A DNA stretch of 64,000 bases from Yeosuana marina (GTDB taxonomy: Bacteria; Bacteroidota; Bacteroidia; Flavobacteriales; Flavobacteriaceae), in NCBI RefSeq assembly GCF_011762485.1, contig NZ_JAAKGI010000025.1, positions 309,695-373,694 on the forward strand, written 5' to 3'. The notes beneath the pieces were generated by a model. The model ran no database searches. It worked only from the letters and a program-made list of their open reading frames with translations, and was not told where the DNA came from. Positions 27,352 through 35,405 of the stretch are shown here, piece by piece (the first letter of the stretch is position 1; every line of letters starts with the position of its first letter). A program made the position numbers and the translations under genes.

Positions 27352-29528
27352 AATGAAAATAAATTATTCCAGAATTGACTGTAGAAATTCTCTGTTTCAA
27401 GTAATTGATTGTGTGTTCCAAAAACATTAGAGTTACCATTTTCAATAATATAAATTCTATCTGCTAAATGTTTTAAAGAATGTAATCTATGGGAAATAAA
27501 AATGATACTCATTTCTTTCTTTAATTTTATTAATAAATCTAAAACAAATTGCTCAGTTTTTCTGTCCATAGCAGACGTAAATTCATCTAACAATAAAAGT
27601 TGAGGTTTTTTATACAAAACACGCATAAATGCAAGTAATTGTTTTTGTCCTCCAGATAAATTAACACCTTCTTCTCCCAAAATAGTTGCATATCTTTGTG
27701 GTAACTCACATATGAATTTTTCAAAACCATAATCTTTACAAAACTTAACTATGTTTTCTGGATCATCTTCTTTACCTAGCAAAACATTATCAACTATATT
27801 ACCATTAAAAACTGTAATATCTTGAGGTATTACACCAACAATACTTCTCCAATCTTCTGTATTGAGATCTTTTAAATGAAGTTCATTGTTGATAATTATC
27901 ATTCCTTTTTCGAATGGATAAAATTTTTGAAGAACTTGCCCTAAAGTACTTTTACCACAGCCACTTTCACCTACAATAGCAATACATTCATTTTTATTTA
28001 CTTCTAAATTTATATTTTTTAATAATTGACTTCTTCCAGCAAAACGAAAGGATAGGTTTTCAATTTTTAAAGACCAAAAGGTTTTAAGTTCCTTTTCGCC
28101 TAACTGCTCTTTATCCATAGAAGCAAACTCATACATTCTATTAAATGCTACTTTAGCTTCGTTTATTGGAATAGTAATTAAAGCTAAACTAGCTACAGCT
28201 GGCAACAAACTTCCCGCTATTCCTAAAATTGCCATAAGTTCTCCTAATTGAATTACTTCATTATAAACTTGAATCGAAGTATACACCAAAATACCCATTA
28301 AAAATAGAACACTAAAAATTCCAGAAAAAACGGAAAGCCTTACATTTATTTTACTAAGATTAAATGTCTTCTCTTGATAGTTTCCATAAATAAGCTGATT
28401 CATTTTTTTAAAAATAGCTTGCCTATTATTATTTTTAATTGTTGCTATACCTTGCATAGACGTTATATAATTACTTTCGCTAAATGCATAACCCTGCATC
28501 ACTTCCTTTTGTGCAGATATAATTCGCTTATTAAAGCTATAGAGTAATAGAAAGTAAAAAGGCAAACTTATAGATGCGATTAAACCAGCTTGCCAAGAAT
28601 AATAGAATAAAAATGCTAATGATACAATAGTAATCAAAAAACTAATAATAACATTACTTGCAACCATACTTATAACACGTTGAACACGCTGAGTATCATT
28701 TAATCTTGCGACTAATTCACCTATTTTACGAGTATCAAAAAAAGGTTTTGGTAAATGTAATAAGGAGGTGTAAAAAATATCAATGATTCTATTATTGAAA
28801 TCTTTGGTTTGAGTAATTAAAAAATAATCACGCAATGCTGTAAATAACACTCGTACTAACAGTAAAAAAGTAACTAATATAATTCCCATAATAAGTTTAT
28901 TAAAATCCTTAGAAGGTAAAATATCATCAATTAGCTTTTGAGAAAAAATAGCCATGGCCATACCTAAAAATGCAATACCAAAACCAAGAAACACACTAAA
29001 TGACAATAATTTATAATCGTCTTTTAACAAACTTAAAAACCATTGTTTTTTATTTGCCTTTATAGTATCTGCCTTTTTAAAAGTTTCGTTAGGACTTATA
29101 GTTAAGTAGGTTTTTGATTTCCAAACTGTAGCTAATTCTTCTTTTGAGTAATACGAAATGCCTTTTGAAGGGTCGCCTATAATAAATTTACCATTTTCAA
29201 AACCATAACAAACCACATAATGTTGTAAACGATCTTCAATAAGCACATGCAATATTAATGGTTCTTTATATTCTATTAAAGCTTGTATATCTGCTTTATT
29301 ACCTTGTGCTGTAAAACCTATTTGATTGGCTGACTGAAATAAACCCAAAAGCGTGGTTCCTTGTTTTGTGGTGCCGCTTAACTCTCGTAACTTTTCTAAA
29401 GAATTTGAACCCTTGTAATATTGTATTATGGATAGTAAACAAGCAACTCCACAATCGCTTTGGTCGTGTTGTATTACAAAAGTTCTTCTTAATTGTTTTT
29501 GCGAAAGATTAGCTCTACTAATTTTCAT
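27339..29528 (-). CDS. Peptidase-containing ABC transporter (C39 peptidase, bacteriocin-type exporter)
   Basis: 729 residues. Residues 1-135 are a C39 peptidase: catalytic Cys26 in DQSDCGVACL, His103 in LQHYVVCYGF and Asp119 in GDP, all intact. Five to six membrane helices span about 165-450. The ATPase carries Walker A GESGCGKST, signature LSGGQKQ, Walker B LLLLDE and the H-loop in FISHRL. Such proteins cut a double-glycine leader off a peptide and pump the core out of the cytoplasm; in Gram-negatives they usually need a periplasmic adaptor, which is not seen here. Overlaps the thioredoxin-like gene by 4 bases; last gene of the peptide locus. Confidence 0.95.
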   Translation of the reverse strand: MKISRANLSQKQLRRTFVIQHDQSDCGVACLLSIIQYYKGSNSLEKLRELSGTTKQGTTLLGLFQSANQIGFTAQGNKADIQALIEYKEPLILHVLIEDRLQHYVVCYGFENGKFIIGDPSKGISYYSKEELATVWKSKTYLTISPNETFKKADTIKANKKQWFLSLLKDDYKLLSFSVFLGFGIAFLGMAMAIFSQKLIDDILPSKDFNKLIMGIILVTFLLLVRVLFTALRDYFLITQTKDFNNRIIDIFYTSLLHLPKPFFDTRKIGELVARLNDTQRVQRVISMVASNVIISFLITIVSLAFLFYYSWQAGLIASISLPFYFLLLYSFNKRIISAQKEVMQGYAFSESNYITSMQGIATIKNNNRQAIFKKMNQLIYGNYQEKTFNLSKINVRLSVFSGIFSVLFLMGILVYTSIQVYNEVIQLGELMAILGIAGSLLPAVASLALITIPINEAKVAFNRMYEFASMDKEQLGEKELKTFWSLKIENLSFRFAGRSQLLKNINLEVNKNECIAIVGESGCGKSTLGQVLQKFYPFEKGMIIINNELHLKDLNTEDWRSIVGVIPQDITVFNGNIVDNVLLGKEDDPENIVKFCKDYGFEKFICELPQRYATILGEEGVNLSGGQKQLLAFMRVLYKKPQLLLLDEFTSAMDRKTEQFVLDLLIKLKKEMSIIFISHRLHSLKHLADRIYIIENGNSNVFGTHNQLLETENFYSQFWNNLFSLKSH

Positions 29529-30067
29529 TTATATTGTTGAAAATGACTTTTATTTTCAAGAAGCTTAATAAGCACTTCTACTTTTAACTGCCCTTTATGT
29601 TTTTTTATTAATTCCTGATTCATATTATAAACTAGAATGTAAGGAACAGAGGTAGCATCAAAGCGATTCGAAAAAGTGTTACTGCTATCATATAAAAAAG
29701 TAATGTTAGAATGAAGTGAAAGATTATAGTTATCTCCAAATTCTTTAATGCTTTTGATATCCTCTGTTGAAACAAAAAGAATTTGGCAATTTTTAAAAAA
29801 TTCAATATTTTTATTAATATTTTGTGCTTCGTGTTGACAATAATCACACTCAGTGTTAAAATAAATAAAAATAGTAGGTATATTTAAAGCTAAATCTGCT
29901 TTAGTAAAATCTTTATTTTCCAGAGTTTTAAAACTGAATTCTGGAATAATTTGCAAACTCTTTTCAATATTGTTCTTATATTGCATTTTGTCATAAACAT
30001 TGTAAACTAAATAGCTTAACAAAGAAAAAATAAATACAATAATAATTACTTTGAGTATTTTTTTCAT
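29525..30067 (-). CDS. Membrane-anchored thioredoxin/redoxin-fold protein with CxxC
   Basis: 180 residues. N-terminal membrane anchor (5-24), then a TlpA/AhpC-like thioredoxin fold with CDYC (Cys74, Cys77) after IFIYFNTE, and the cis-Pro region TSVPYILV. It should face the periplasm and act as a thiol-disulfide oxidoreductase. It lies inside the peptide-export operon, overlapping the exporter by 4 bases; the substrate may be the four-cysteine peptide encoded at 31.1 kb, but this is inference. Confidence 0.82.
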   Translation of the reverse strand: MKKILKVIIIVFIFSLLSYLVYNVYDKMQYKNNIEKSLQIIPEFSFKTLENKDFTKADLALNIPTIFIYFNTECDYCQHEAQNINKNIEFFKNCQILFVSTEDIKSIKEFGDNYNLSLHSNITFLYDSSNTFSNRFDATSVPYILVYNMNQELIKKHKGQLKVEVLIKLLENKSHFQQYK

Positions 30068-30112
30068 AATTTACCAACTCTATATAACAATCTCTAATAG
30101 CTAAAAGACCAA

Positions 30113-30748
30113 TTAATTCATATTCAAATTAAAAAACATAACAGCTACTACCCAAATCAGTAAGCTCAGGCCATAACTACTAACAACAATAATAAAACCT
30201 TTATCCATTGTAACTTTAATAGCTTTAGAAATAGAATAACTTAAAATAAGACAATAAGCTAATTCAAATAAATTAATTGTTTGTAAAGGATATATAAACC
30301 AATTATTTAAATCTTTATAACCTACAATATTTAAAGCAGATAACGGATAGAAATTAATGATATCCTCTAATTTATAATTAGTCTGAAAGAAGAAAAACCA
30401 ACAAATTTTCAAAATACCTGTCAACAAAAACACAAACTCTGCATTTATCACAAAAACCCATAATTGGATAAAACCAATTATGGGCTTATTTTTGAATGCA
30501 AAAAAAATACCAATATCAAGAATTGCCGCTATTACAATAGTTTTTATAAGAAGTACTATACAAATAATAGCATACCTTACCCAAAGTAAATTGTCTTGAA
30601 ACTCAAAATATCTTTGAACTTGTTTATCAGTTAATTGTTCAGCTAGAGTGTTGTAAATTATATTCCTAACATCCAAATTATACTGAACAATTTCTATCAT
30701 TAAAATTGTGCCAATACAAAGTAAAAAGAACCTTAAAAAGTTATTCAA
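30113..30748 (-). CDS. Polytopic membrane protein of the peptide locus, function unknown
   Basis: 211 residues with about five hydrophobic helices (5-22, 60-85, 90-115, 150-170, 185-207) and no recognised motif. Composition is very rich in Ile, Phe and Leu. Located 45 bases upstream of the thioredoxin-like gene and 50 downstream of the small membrane protein, so co-transcribed with the exporter. Possible roles are immunity, export accessory or peptide maturation; none can be chosen from sequence. Confidence 0.65.
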   Translation of the reverse strand: MNNFLRFFLLCIGTILMIEIVQYNLDVRNIIYNTLAEQLTDKQVQRYFEFQDNLLWVRYAIICIVLLIKTIVIAAILDIGIFFAFKNKPIIGFIQLWVFVINAEFVFLLTGILKICWFFFFQTNYKLEDIINFYPLSALNIVGYKDLNNWFIYPLQTINLFELAYCLILSYSISKAIKVTMDKGFIIVVSSYGLSLLIWVVAVMFFNLNMN

Positions 30749-30798
30749 TCAATTATTATTTTTTGTTTTTGTAGAGAATTTAAAAGAATTAGAGAAAT

Positions 30799-31041
30799 TT
30801 ATTTTTCAAAATATAATTCCTTAAAAAATTTTATTCTCCAAATAGGTATAAAGAAAAACAAAAAAGCTTCTTTCTTAACAACATCTTTTTTAAGTAGTCT
30901 ATAATAGTCTGTAAAAATTCTATATATATAATAAAACACCAATAAGGTTATAAATAAGGTAGAATTATTACTTTTAACACTTAAAAATAACAAAGGAATT
31001 GGCAATAAAATTTGAAAATAATAGACTAATAAATTTTTCAT
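30799..31041 (-). CDS. Small two-helix membrane protein of the peptide locus
   Basis: 80 residues; hydrophobic stretches at 4-22 and 27-43, then a charged segment with KKDVVKKE and a C-terminal hydrophobic/aromatic tail. 29 bases downstream of the precursor-peptide gene. Small membrane proteins in this position in bacteriocin operons are often immunity proteins; that is the main hypothesis. No homologue recognised. Confidence 0.55.
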   Translation of the reverse strand: MKNLLVYYFQILLPIPLLFLSVKSNNSTLFITLLVFYYIYRIFTDYYRLLKKDVVKKEAFLFFFIPIWRIKFFKELYFEK

Positions 31042-31070
31042 AATATTAAGTTTTTAAAAAAATCACCTCA

Positions 31071-31301
31071 CTAACAATCTATGTAACAAGCTACTGCCAA
31101 TGCTACAGCTGTTTCAGGAATAAAAGCACTTTGAACTATTGCCCATACAGAAACCCACCCATGATTGCTATATGCATCTCCTAAACAATCTACAACATAC
31201 TGCCCACATTCTTTTCCTGCAATAATTTCTTCCATTTCTGAAAAAGATAATGCATGTGTGCTACAAGCAATATCCTTTTTTTGTAATTCTAATGTTCCCA
31301 T
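31071..31301 (-). CDS. Candidate bacteriocin-like precursor peptide with double-glycine-type leader
   Basis: 76 residues. Residues 1-29 resemble a C39-processed leader: LSFSEMEEIIAG, with hydrophobic residues at the usual -4, -7 and -12 spacing and Ala-Gly in place of Gly-Gly. Predicted core is residues 30-76, 47 residues with four cysteines (32, 39, 72, 76), two Gly, Trp49 and Trp53 and a hydrophobic C-terminal half, fitting a membrane-active peptide with two disulfides. First gene of the leftward operon that ends in the C39 exporter. I do not recognise a family. Not a degraded gene: clean frame, promoter-sized gap before it. Confidence 0.7.
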   Translation of the reverse strand: MGTLELQKKDIACSTHALSFSEMEEIIAGKECGQYVVDCLGDAYSNHGWVSVWAIVQSAFIPETAVALAVACYIDC

Positions 31302-31387
31302 AAAAATATAAATTTTAAGTTATACACCTACTCTATTTTTAGGATTTTCGGTTAACTCCTTATTTAATCAAAGAAAACCAATTTTTC

Positions 31388-31395
31388 TAAATTTG
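31388..31395 (+). promoter_or_regulatory. TAnnTTTG -7 element upstream of the response regulator
   Basis: TAAATTTG matches the Bacteroidota -7 consensus and would give a leader of about 80 bases before the regulator gene at 31481. Confidence 0.4.
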
Positions 31396-31396
31396 T

Positions 31397-31415
31397 AATG
31401 TGGTTTTACCACATT
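31397..31415. promoter_or_regulatory. Perfect dyad between the peptide operon and the divergent response regulator
   Basis: Eight-base arms AATGTGGT (31397-31404) and ACCACATT (31408-31415) separated by three T. It lies just after the TAAATTTG element and between divergent genes, so it is a candidate operator for the LuxR-type regulator or a leader hairpin. Confidence 0.5.
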
Positions 31416-31480
31416 TTTTAAATTTTACTAAGAAATTTTATATTTAATGTTTATCTTTCCTTGTAATTAATACCGCAAAA

Positions 31481-32143
31481 ATGCCATTTCTTAAAAAGCA
31501 AATTAACTTACTTATCGTAGAGGATTGCAGTATTATAGCCGATGCTTATAAAATTATTTTAGAGAGCATGACTAAAACTTCCTTTATTATAAGTTTCGCA
31601 ACCAATTGTGATGAAGCTATAACACATATACACAATAAAACCTTTCAGTTAGTATTGTTGGACTTACAACTTCCTGTTTCAAAAAGTAATCGTTATTTAA
31701 ATGGAGAAGATTTAGGCCTTTTAATAAGAAAAGCGTCACCAAATACTAAAATTATTATTCTAACTAATGTTTCTGATTCTTTAAGAATTACTAATATTGT
31801 TAATAATTTAAATCCTGAAGGGTTTGCTATGAAATCAGAAATTGATACAAAAGATTTGAAACATGTTGTAGATTTAGTTTTGAAAAGTAAAAATTTTAAA
31901 AGCAAAACTATAGAGTTTTATGCCAATAAACTAAATTTTAAAGGTATTAAAATTGACAATTTTGATAGACAAATATTGTATCATTTATCTATGGGTGAAA
32001 AAACAAAAGATATAAGTAAATTCGTACCATTTTCACATAGAACCATTGAAGTAAGAAAAAGCAAATTAAAAAGTCTTTTAATCCCTGAAAGTAATACCAA
32101 TACAAATTTAATAAAAGAAGCCAAAAAATTTGGTATAATTTAA
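31481..32143 (+). CDS. Response regulator with LuxR-type DNA-binding domain
   Basis: 220 residues. Receiver domain 8-130 with acidic pocket VEDC and phospho-acceptor Asp61 (LVLLDLQLP); conserved Thr/Lys positions follow in IIILTN and the degenerate FAMKSE. Residues about 150-210 are an HTH of the LuxR kind (FDRQILYHLSMGEKTKDISKFVPFSHRTIEVRKSKLKSLL). No histidine kinase is adjacent, so its partner is elsewhere. Divergent to the precursor-peptide operon across a 179-base region with a perfect dyad, which makes it the likely regulator of that operon. Confidence 0.85.
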   Translation: MPFLKKQINLLIVEDCSIIADAYKIILESMTKTSFIISFATNCDEAITHIHNKTFQLVLLDLQLPVSKSNRYLNGEDLGLLIRKASPNTKIIILTNVSDSLRITNIVNNLNPEGFAMKSEIDTKDLKHVVDLVLKSKNFKSKTIEFYANKLNFKGIKIDNFDRQILYHLSMGEKTKDISKFVPFSHRTIEVRKSKLKSLLIPESNTNTNLIKEAKKFGII

Positions 32144-32206
32144 ACTGAATTTTTAACTACCTTACAAAGGTAAATTATAAAATACGTTTAATGTTAAACT
32201 TTGACT

Positions 32207-32494
32207 CTATACATTCTTTAAAAAGCTACTAAAATTCAGTGATATATATACAAAAGCTATCATACAAATTAGAATTGAAACTATTATAATTTGCTTTATC
32301 CGTAGTTGCTTGTTTTCTCTTTGAATCTTTTCTTTTATCCTATCCAATTGTTCTGGAGTTGCTTTTGGAAATTCTGCTAATTGAACAGCTGAATAATTCC
32401 CAGAAAGAGCTCTTTTTTCTTTTCTTTTAGCTACGAGATTTCTATTGTTTTTTAATGAATTATTAGCAGCCATCATTGATCCTTCTCCTCCCAT
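32207..32494 (-). CDS. Conserved small membrane protein with MGGEGSM start
   Basis: 95 residues. The N-terminal MGGEGSM followed by a basic stretch (NSLKNNRNLVAKRKEKR) recalls a small protein seen repeatedly in Bacteroidota; function unknown. A single membrane helix at about 68-90 near the C-terminus gives an N-in tail-anchored topology. The segment FPKATPEQLDRIKEKIQRENKQLRIKQ is probably a coiled helix. Convergent with the response regulator, 63 bases apart. Confidence 0.6.
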   Translation of the reverse strand: MGGEGSMMAANNSLKNNRNLVAKRKEKRALSGNYSAVQLAEFPKATPEQLDRIKEKIQRENKQLRIKQIIIVSILICMIAFVYISLNFSSFLKNV

Positions 32495-32734
32495 GATTTC
32501 TAAGTTTTAAGTTAATACTGTATTGAAGATTTCAATACATAAATTTTGTAGACACATGAACAATTAATAAACTTAAATTTATCATTGTTCAACAAAAAAT
32601 ATAAAAGACTAATTTGAGATTAGCTCAAGATTATCAGTTAACAATCGTAAAAAGCTGCTTTATTTATAAGTAGAAAATTTGATAAAAATGTTACATCTGA
32701 AATAAAGATATTTAGATAACATTGTTTTATGTAT

Positions 32735-32770
32735 AAAAAAAAGACTGCCTTTTCAAGCAATCTTTTTTTT
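32735..32770 (-). terminator. Intrinsic terminator at the end of the envelope-gene set
   Basis: A-run plus GAcTGC (32735-32748) pairs with GCAaTC plus T-run (32757-32770), one mismatch. It lies 20 bases beyond the stop of the small lipoprotein gene and has T-runs suited to either strand. Confidence 0.7.
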
Positions 32771-32790
32771 ATTAAGTATTTTAAACTAAA

Positions 32791-32970
32791 TTATTCTTCT
32801 ACGGCATCATCAACTTTGTCAACAGTGTTATCTACCGCATCACCAATACCATCTCCTACCTCTTCTACACCATCTTGAATCTTTTCTCCTGCCGTTTTTT
32901 TCTCTCTGCAACTAGTTGCAATAGTTCCAACTAACATCAATAGTGAAAATACATATATTAATTTTCTCAT
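32791..32970 (-). CDS. Small lipoprotein, acidic, entericidin-like layout
   Basis: 59 residues: signal MRKLIYVFSLLMLVGTIATSC with lipobox Cys21, then a short amphipathic acidic tail with repeating GDGIGDAVDNTVDKVDDAVEE. Size and layout resemble small stress-linked lipoproteins of the entericidin type, but there is no firm homology. Ends at a terminator and lies 28 bases after the barrel protein gene in the leftward set. Confidence 0.6.
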   Translation of the reverse strand: MRKLIYVFSLLMLVGTIATSCREKKTAGEKIQDGVEEVGDGIGDAVDNTVDKVDDAVEE

Positions 32971-32998
32971 CTTTTTTAATTTTTAAAGTTATTTATTC

Positions 32999-33499
32999 TT
33001 AAAACTGATATCTTAAACCCAATGCTATATCCAATCCTAAATCATCATTGTTATAACGTTCATCACCAAAAGCTATTTCTGGTCTAAAGTCCAATGAAAT
33101 TAAAAGTGGGATATCAAAATTATATTCTATACCTATATCGCCCGCTGCAAATACAAAAGTGTCGGTATAATCGTTTCCATTGTTAATATTATTGTCATGG
33201 TAACCATATGACCCTAGACCTCCACCAAGACCTAGATACCAATTAAATCGGTTTTCTATTGGCATAACCCATTGGTATAAACCAGCAAGTTTAAAACCGT
33301 CATAGTTATTTCCATTTCTCCATCCTAAATCCAGCTCCAGTCTATTGTCTGTACTTAAACGTGCCTGATATGATATTTCTCCTCCAAAACCATCATTATC
33401 ACCTAATCGCAATCCTAATGCATTCTTCGAAATTTCTTGAGCGTTCATTGATACACTAGCAATTAATACTATTACACCTGTTATTAATAATTTTTTCAT
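32999..33499 (-). CDS. Small outer-membrane beta-barrel protein
   Basis: 166 residues. Signal peptide MKKLLITGVIVLIASVSMNA cleaved before QEISK. The rest alternates polar and aromatic residues in strands with Gly-rich turns (LELDLGWRNGNNYDGFKLAGLYQW; NWYLGLGGGLGSYG) and ends LGLRYQF with a terminal Phe, the classic outer-membrane barrel ending. Eight strands would fit. Function unknown; belongs to the envelope-gene set. Confidence 0.75.
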   Translation of the reverse strand: MKKLLITGVIVLIASVSMNAQEISKNALGLRLGDNDGFGGEISYQARLSTDNRLELDLGWRNGNNYDGFKLAGLYQWVMPIENRFNWYLGLGGGLGSYGYHDNNINNGNDYTDTFVFAAGDIGIEYNFDIPLLISLDFRPEIAFGDERYNNDDLGLDIALGLRYQF

Positions 33500-33528
33500 C
33501 TATTTATTTTTTAATTATCTAGTTAATA

Positions 33529-34188
33529 TTATTTTTTTGCTTCTGCATTTTCTTCAGATTTCGCGCCCATTCTATTTAATGTGTACATGGGAGCAAATTT
33601 TAATTTCAAGCCTGCAATTTTTCTGTTATCGGAGCTTGTTAAGCCTTCTTTTTCTACTGTATTTTTTCGAGTATCAATCGCTTCGTAAATCAATTTAATC
33701 TCATCCCAGTCTTCTCTTGAATATGAATCTTTATTTTTCTCTACCGTATCCACGAAATTTTGGTAAACACTTAAAATATTATCTTTGTTTATCCACTCAA
33801 ATTTCATATCATCATTCATATAGTTTTTTCCTAAAAGAGCTAATCTTAAATTATTTTTTGCATTTAGCATGTCTTGGTGTCTTTTTTCAGCTAACTGTGC
33901 TTTGTAATCTTCAAACTTTAATGTTGAATCATCTATGTCATTTTTTAAAGCTTCACTTTCTTTAAGGTCTTTTATATTTTCATTGGCAGTGTATTTATAG
34001 GTAGTGTACCCATTTTCAATGTTATTCCAATTTGAATTGGCTGCGGCAAGATCTAAATTGGAAATTGAATCCACATAGCTTGCATACTCTTCTACTTTTA
34101 GTTTGGCTGCCTCCTGTTTTTCATCTTTACATGATGTAAAGAGTAAGCCTAATGTGCATATTACGATTGAAATTTTTAATGTTTTCAT
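33529..34188 (-). CDS. Alpha-helical lipoprotein of unknown function
   Basis: 219 residues. Lipobox Cys20 (LGLLFTSC) after a signal peptide, then mostly helical, charged sequence with two segments around EKQEAAKLKVEEYASYVDSISNLD and ENIKDLKESEALKNDIDDSTLKFEDYKAQLAEKR. No catalytic motif. Its position between a holin-like/YtxH set and a barrel protein suggests an envelope or stress role. 29 bases separate it from the barrel gene. Confidence 0.65.
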   Translation of the reverse strand: MKTLKISIVICTLGLLFTSCKDEKQEAAKLKVEEYASYVDSISNLDLAAANSNWNNIENGYTTYKYTANENIKDLKESEALKNDIDDSTLKFEDYKAQLAEKRHQDMLNAKNNLRLALLGKNYMNDDMKFEWINKDNILSVYQNFVDTVEKNKDSYSREDWDEIKLIYEAIDTRKNTVEKEGLTSSDNRKIAGLKLKFAPMYTLNRMGAKSEENAEAKK

Positions 34189-34198
34189 AATTTTAATT

Positions 34199-34525
34199 TT
34201 AAATGTTTTTTGAAATAATTTTTGTTGTAAAATATTGTAATGTAAACCCCAATAGGTTTTTAATAATTGATTTTGATTTGCCTACCAATAGTTGTTTTGA
34301 TAGATAGCCTCCAGCTAAACTTATTAAAGATTCAAATAAATTGCTTTTAACTTCAGGCTCTTCTTTAATATCATTCAAAGCTCTTATTAATAATCTTGAA
34401 GGTCTTAATTCTTGATAGGAAGTGTCAAACTGAATTTTTAGTTCCTTAAGATTCTCACTTCTTTTATTCTCCAGATTAATGATTTTGCTTTCTAGAATTT
34501 GGTTCTGATTTCTATAATTTTTCAT
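34199..34525 (-). CDS. Small protein of unknown function, overlapping the holin-like gene
   Basis: 108 residues. An N-terminal coiled-coil-like half (ILESKIINLENKRSENLKELKIQFDTSYQ) is followed by a weakly hydrophobic C-terminal half (LFESLISLAGGYLSKQLLVG). Overlaps the upstream holin-like gene by 14 bases, so translation is probably coupled and the two products may act together at the membrane. No family recognised. Confidence 0.55.
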   Translation of the reverse strand: MKNYRNQNQILESKIINLENKRSENLKELKIQFDTSYQELRPSRLLIRALNDIKEEPEVKSNLFESLISLAGGYLSKQLLVGKSKSIIKNLLGFTLQYFTTKIISKNI

Positions 34526-34904
34526 CTTGTCCGAACTTAGATTCTATGTTTTCATTTCTTCTGGATTTTAACAATTTTGCAATCACAAGGTTTGTTATAG
34601 GTATTTTGATATATTTATTACTGAAAAAATAAATGAGTATGGTAATAATTAAATAGAAACCTGATACTATTAAAAACCCTAGGTAATAACTCCCAATTAA
34701 ATTCCCAATTAATAAACTAATGGCAATGTTAACAAAGAGCGTGAATAAAGAAAATACTAAAACCAGTGCTATTCTTGATACTAAAGACGATACAACATCA
34801 GCCGTAATGTCTATAGCATTCAGTTTGTACAACTCTAAACTGGTTTCAGTATATTCTTTAACTTTTTCATAAAGCAATTCTATGTGTTTTGCCGCAGTTT
34901 CCAT
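34512..34904 (-). CDS. Phage-holin-superfamily-like (Phage_holin_3_6 type) membrane protein
   Basis: 130 residues with two hydrophobic helices (about 43-67 and 75-97), a helical N-terminal segment (LLYEKVKEYTETSLELYKLNAIDITADVVSSLVSRIALV) and a basic tail (KLLKSRRNEN). This layout is typical of the chromosomal holin-superfamily proteins found next to YtxH genes in Bacteroidota and Actinobacteria; they are not phage lysis proteins. 10 bases after the YtxH gene. Confidence 0.65.
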   Translation of the reverse strand: METAAKHIELLYEKVKEYTETSLELYKLNAIDITADVVSSLVSRIALVLVFSLFTLFVNIAISLLIGNLIGSYYLGFLIVSGFYLIITILIYFFSNKYIKIPITNLVIAKLLKSRRNENIESKFGQDEKL

Positions 34905-34914
34905 TTATTTTTAA

Positions 34915-35178
34915 TTAGGCCTTTTTCATCCTTTCCTTTATTTCCTCTTTTTCCTTTTTCAGCAATTCTTCTCCTTGATCTTTTATTGACCCGTATTTTT
35001 TTGAAACCGTATCAAGAAAATCATCAAAACTGTCTTTTAGTTTGTCTTTTGTTTCTTTGGTTTTCGAGACCATTTTTTTTCTGGTTTTTTCTCCTTTATC
35101 TGGAGCTAATAATATTCCTAATGTTGCTCCTACTGCTAAGCCAGCAACTAATCCTAGTATTGTGTTACTTGATTTCAT
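34915..35178 (-). CDS. YtxH domain-containing protein
   Basis: 87 residues. A Gly/Ala-rich membrane segment (TILGLVAGLAVGATLGILLAPDKG, 5-28) followed by a long charged helix rich in Lys and Glu (KTRKKMVSKTKETKDKLKDSF...) is the YtxH pattern. YtxH proteins are linked to general stress in Bacillus; function is not defined. Start ATG at 35176-35178. Confidence 0.8.
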   Translation of the reverse strand: MKSSNTILGLVAGLAVGATLGILLAPDKGEKTRKKMVSKTKETKDKLKDSFDDFLDTVSKKYGSIKDQGEELLKKEKEEIKERMKKA

Positions 35179-35226
35179 CTTTTTTTAAATTTTAATGGTA
35201 TTGATAATTTTGAATTATTGTTGTAG

Positions 35227-35379
35227 TTAGATTCCTCTGCCTCCTATCAATCTAAATAGTATGGCTATAACGGCCAGCACTAATAAGATGTGTATTATTC
35301 CACCGACACTGTAGACAAAAAATCCTAATGCCCAACCAATTACAAGTATTACAGCAACTATGTATAATAAGCTTCTCAT
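35227..35379 (-). CDS. lmo0937-family small membrane protein
   Basis: 50 residues, two hydrophobic helices with WALGFFVYSVGGIIHILLVLA between them, ending FRLIGGRGI. This is the pattern of the lmo0937-type small proteins often found with YtxH and CsbD-like genes. Too short for an ordinary gene-length cut-off but in a clean frame, 48 bases upstream of ytxH. Confidence 0.7.
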   Translation of the reverse strand: MRSLLYIVAVILVIGWALGFFVYSVGGIIHILLVLAVIAILFRLIGGRGI

Positions 35380-35405
35380 TTTGTTATGTTTTTAAAGGTT
35401 AATAA

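Noticed and set aside
34512..34904. Holin-like protein as sign of a prophage
   Set aside because: No other phage genes; this holin-like family is a normal chromosomal companion of YtxH.
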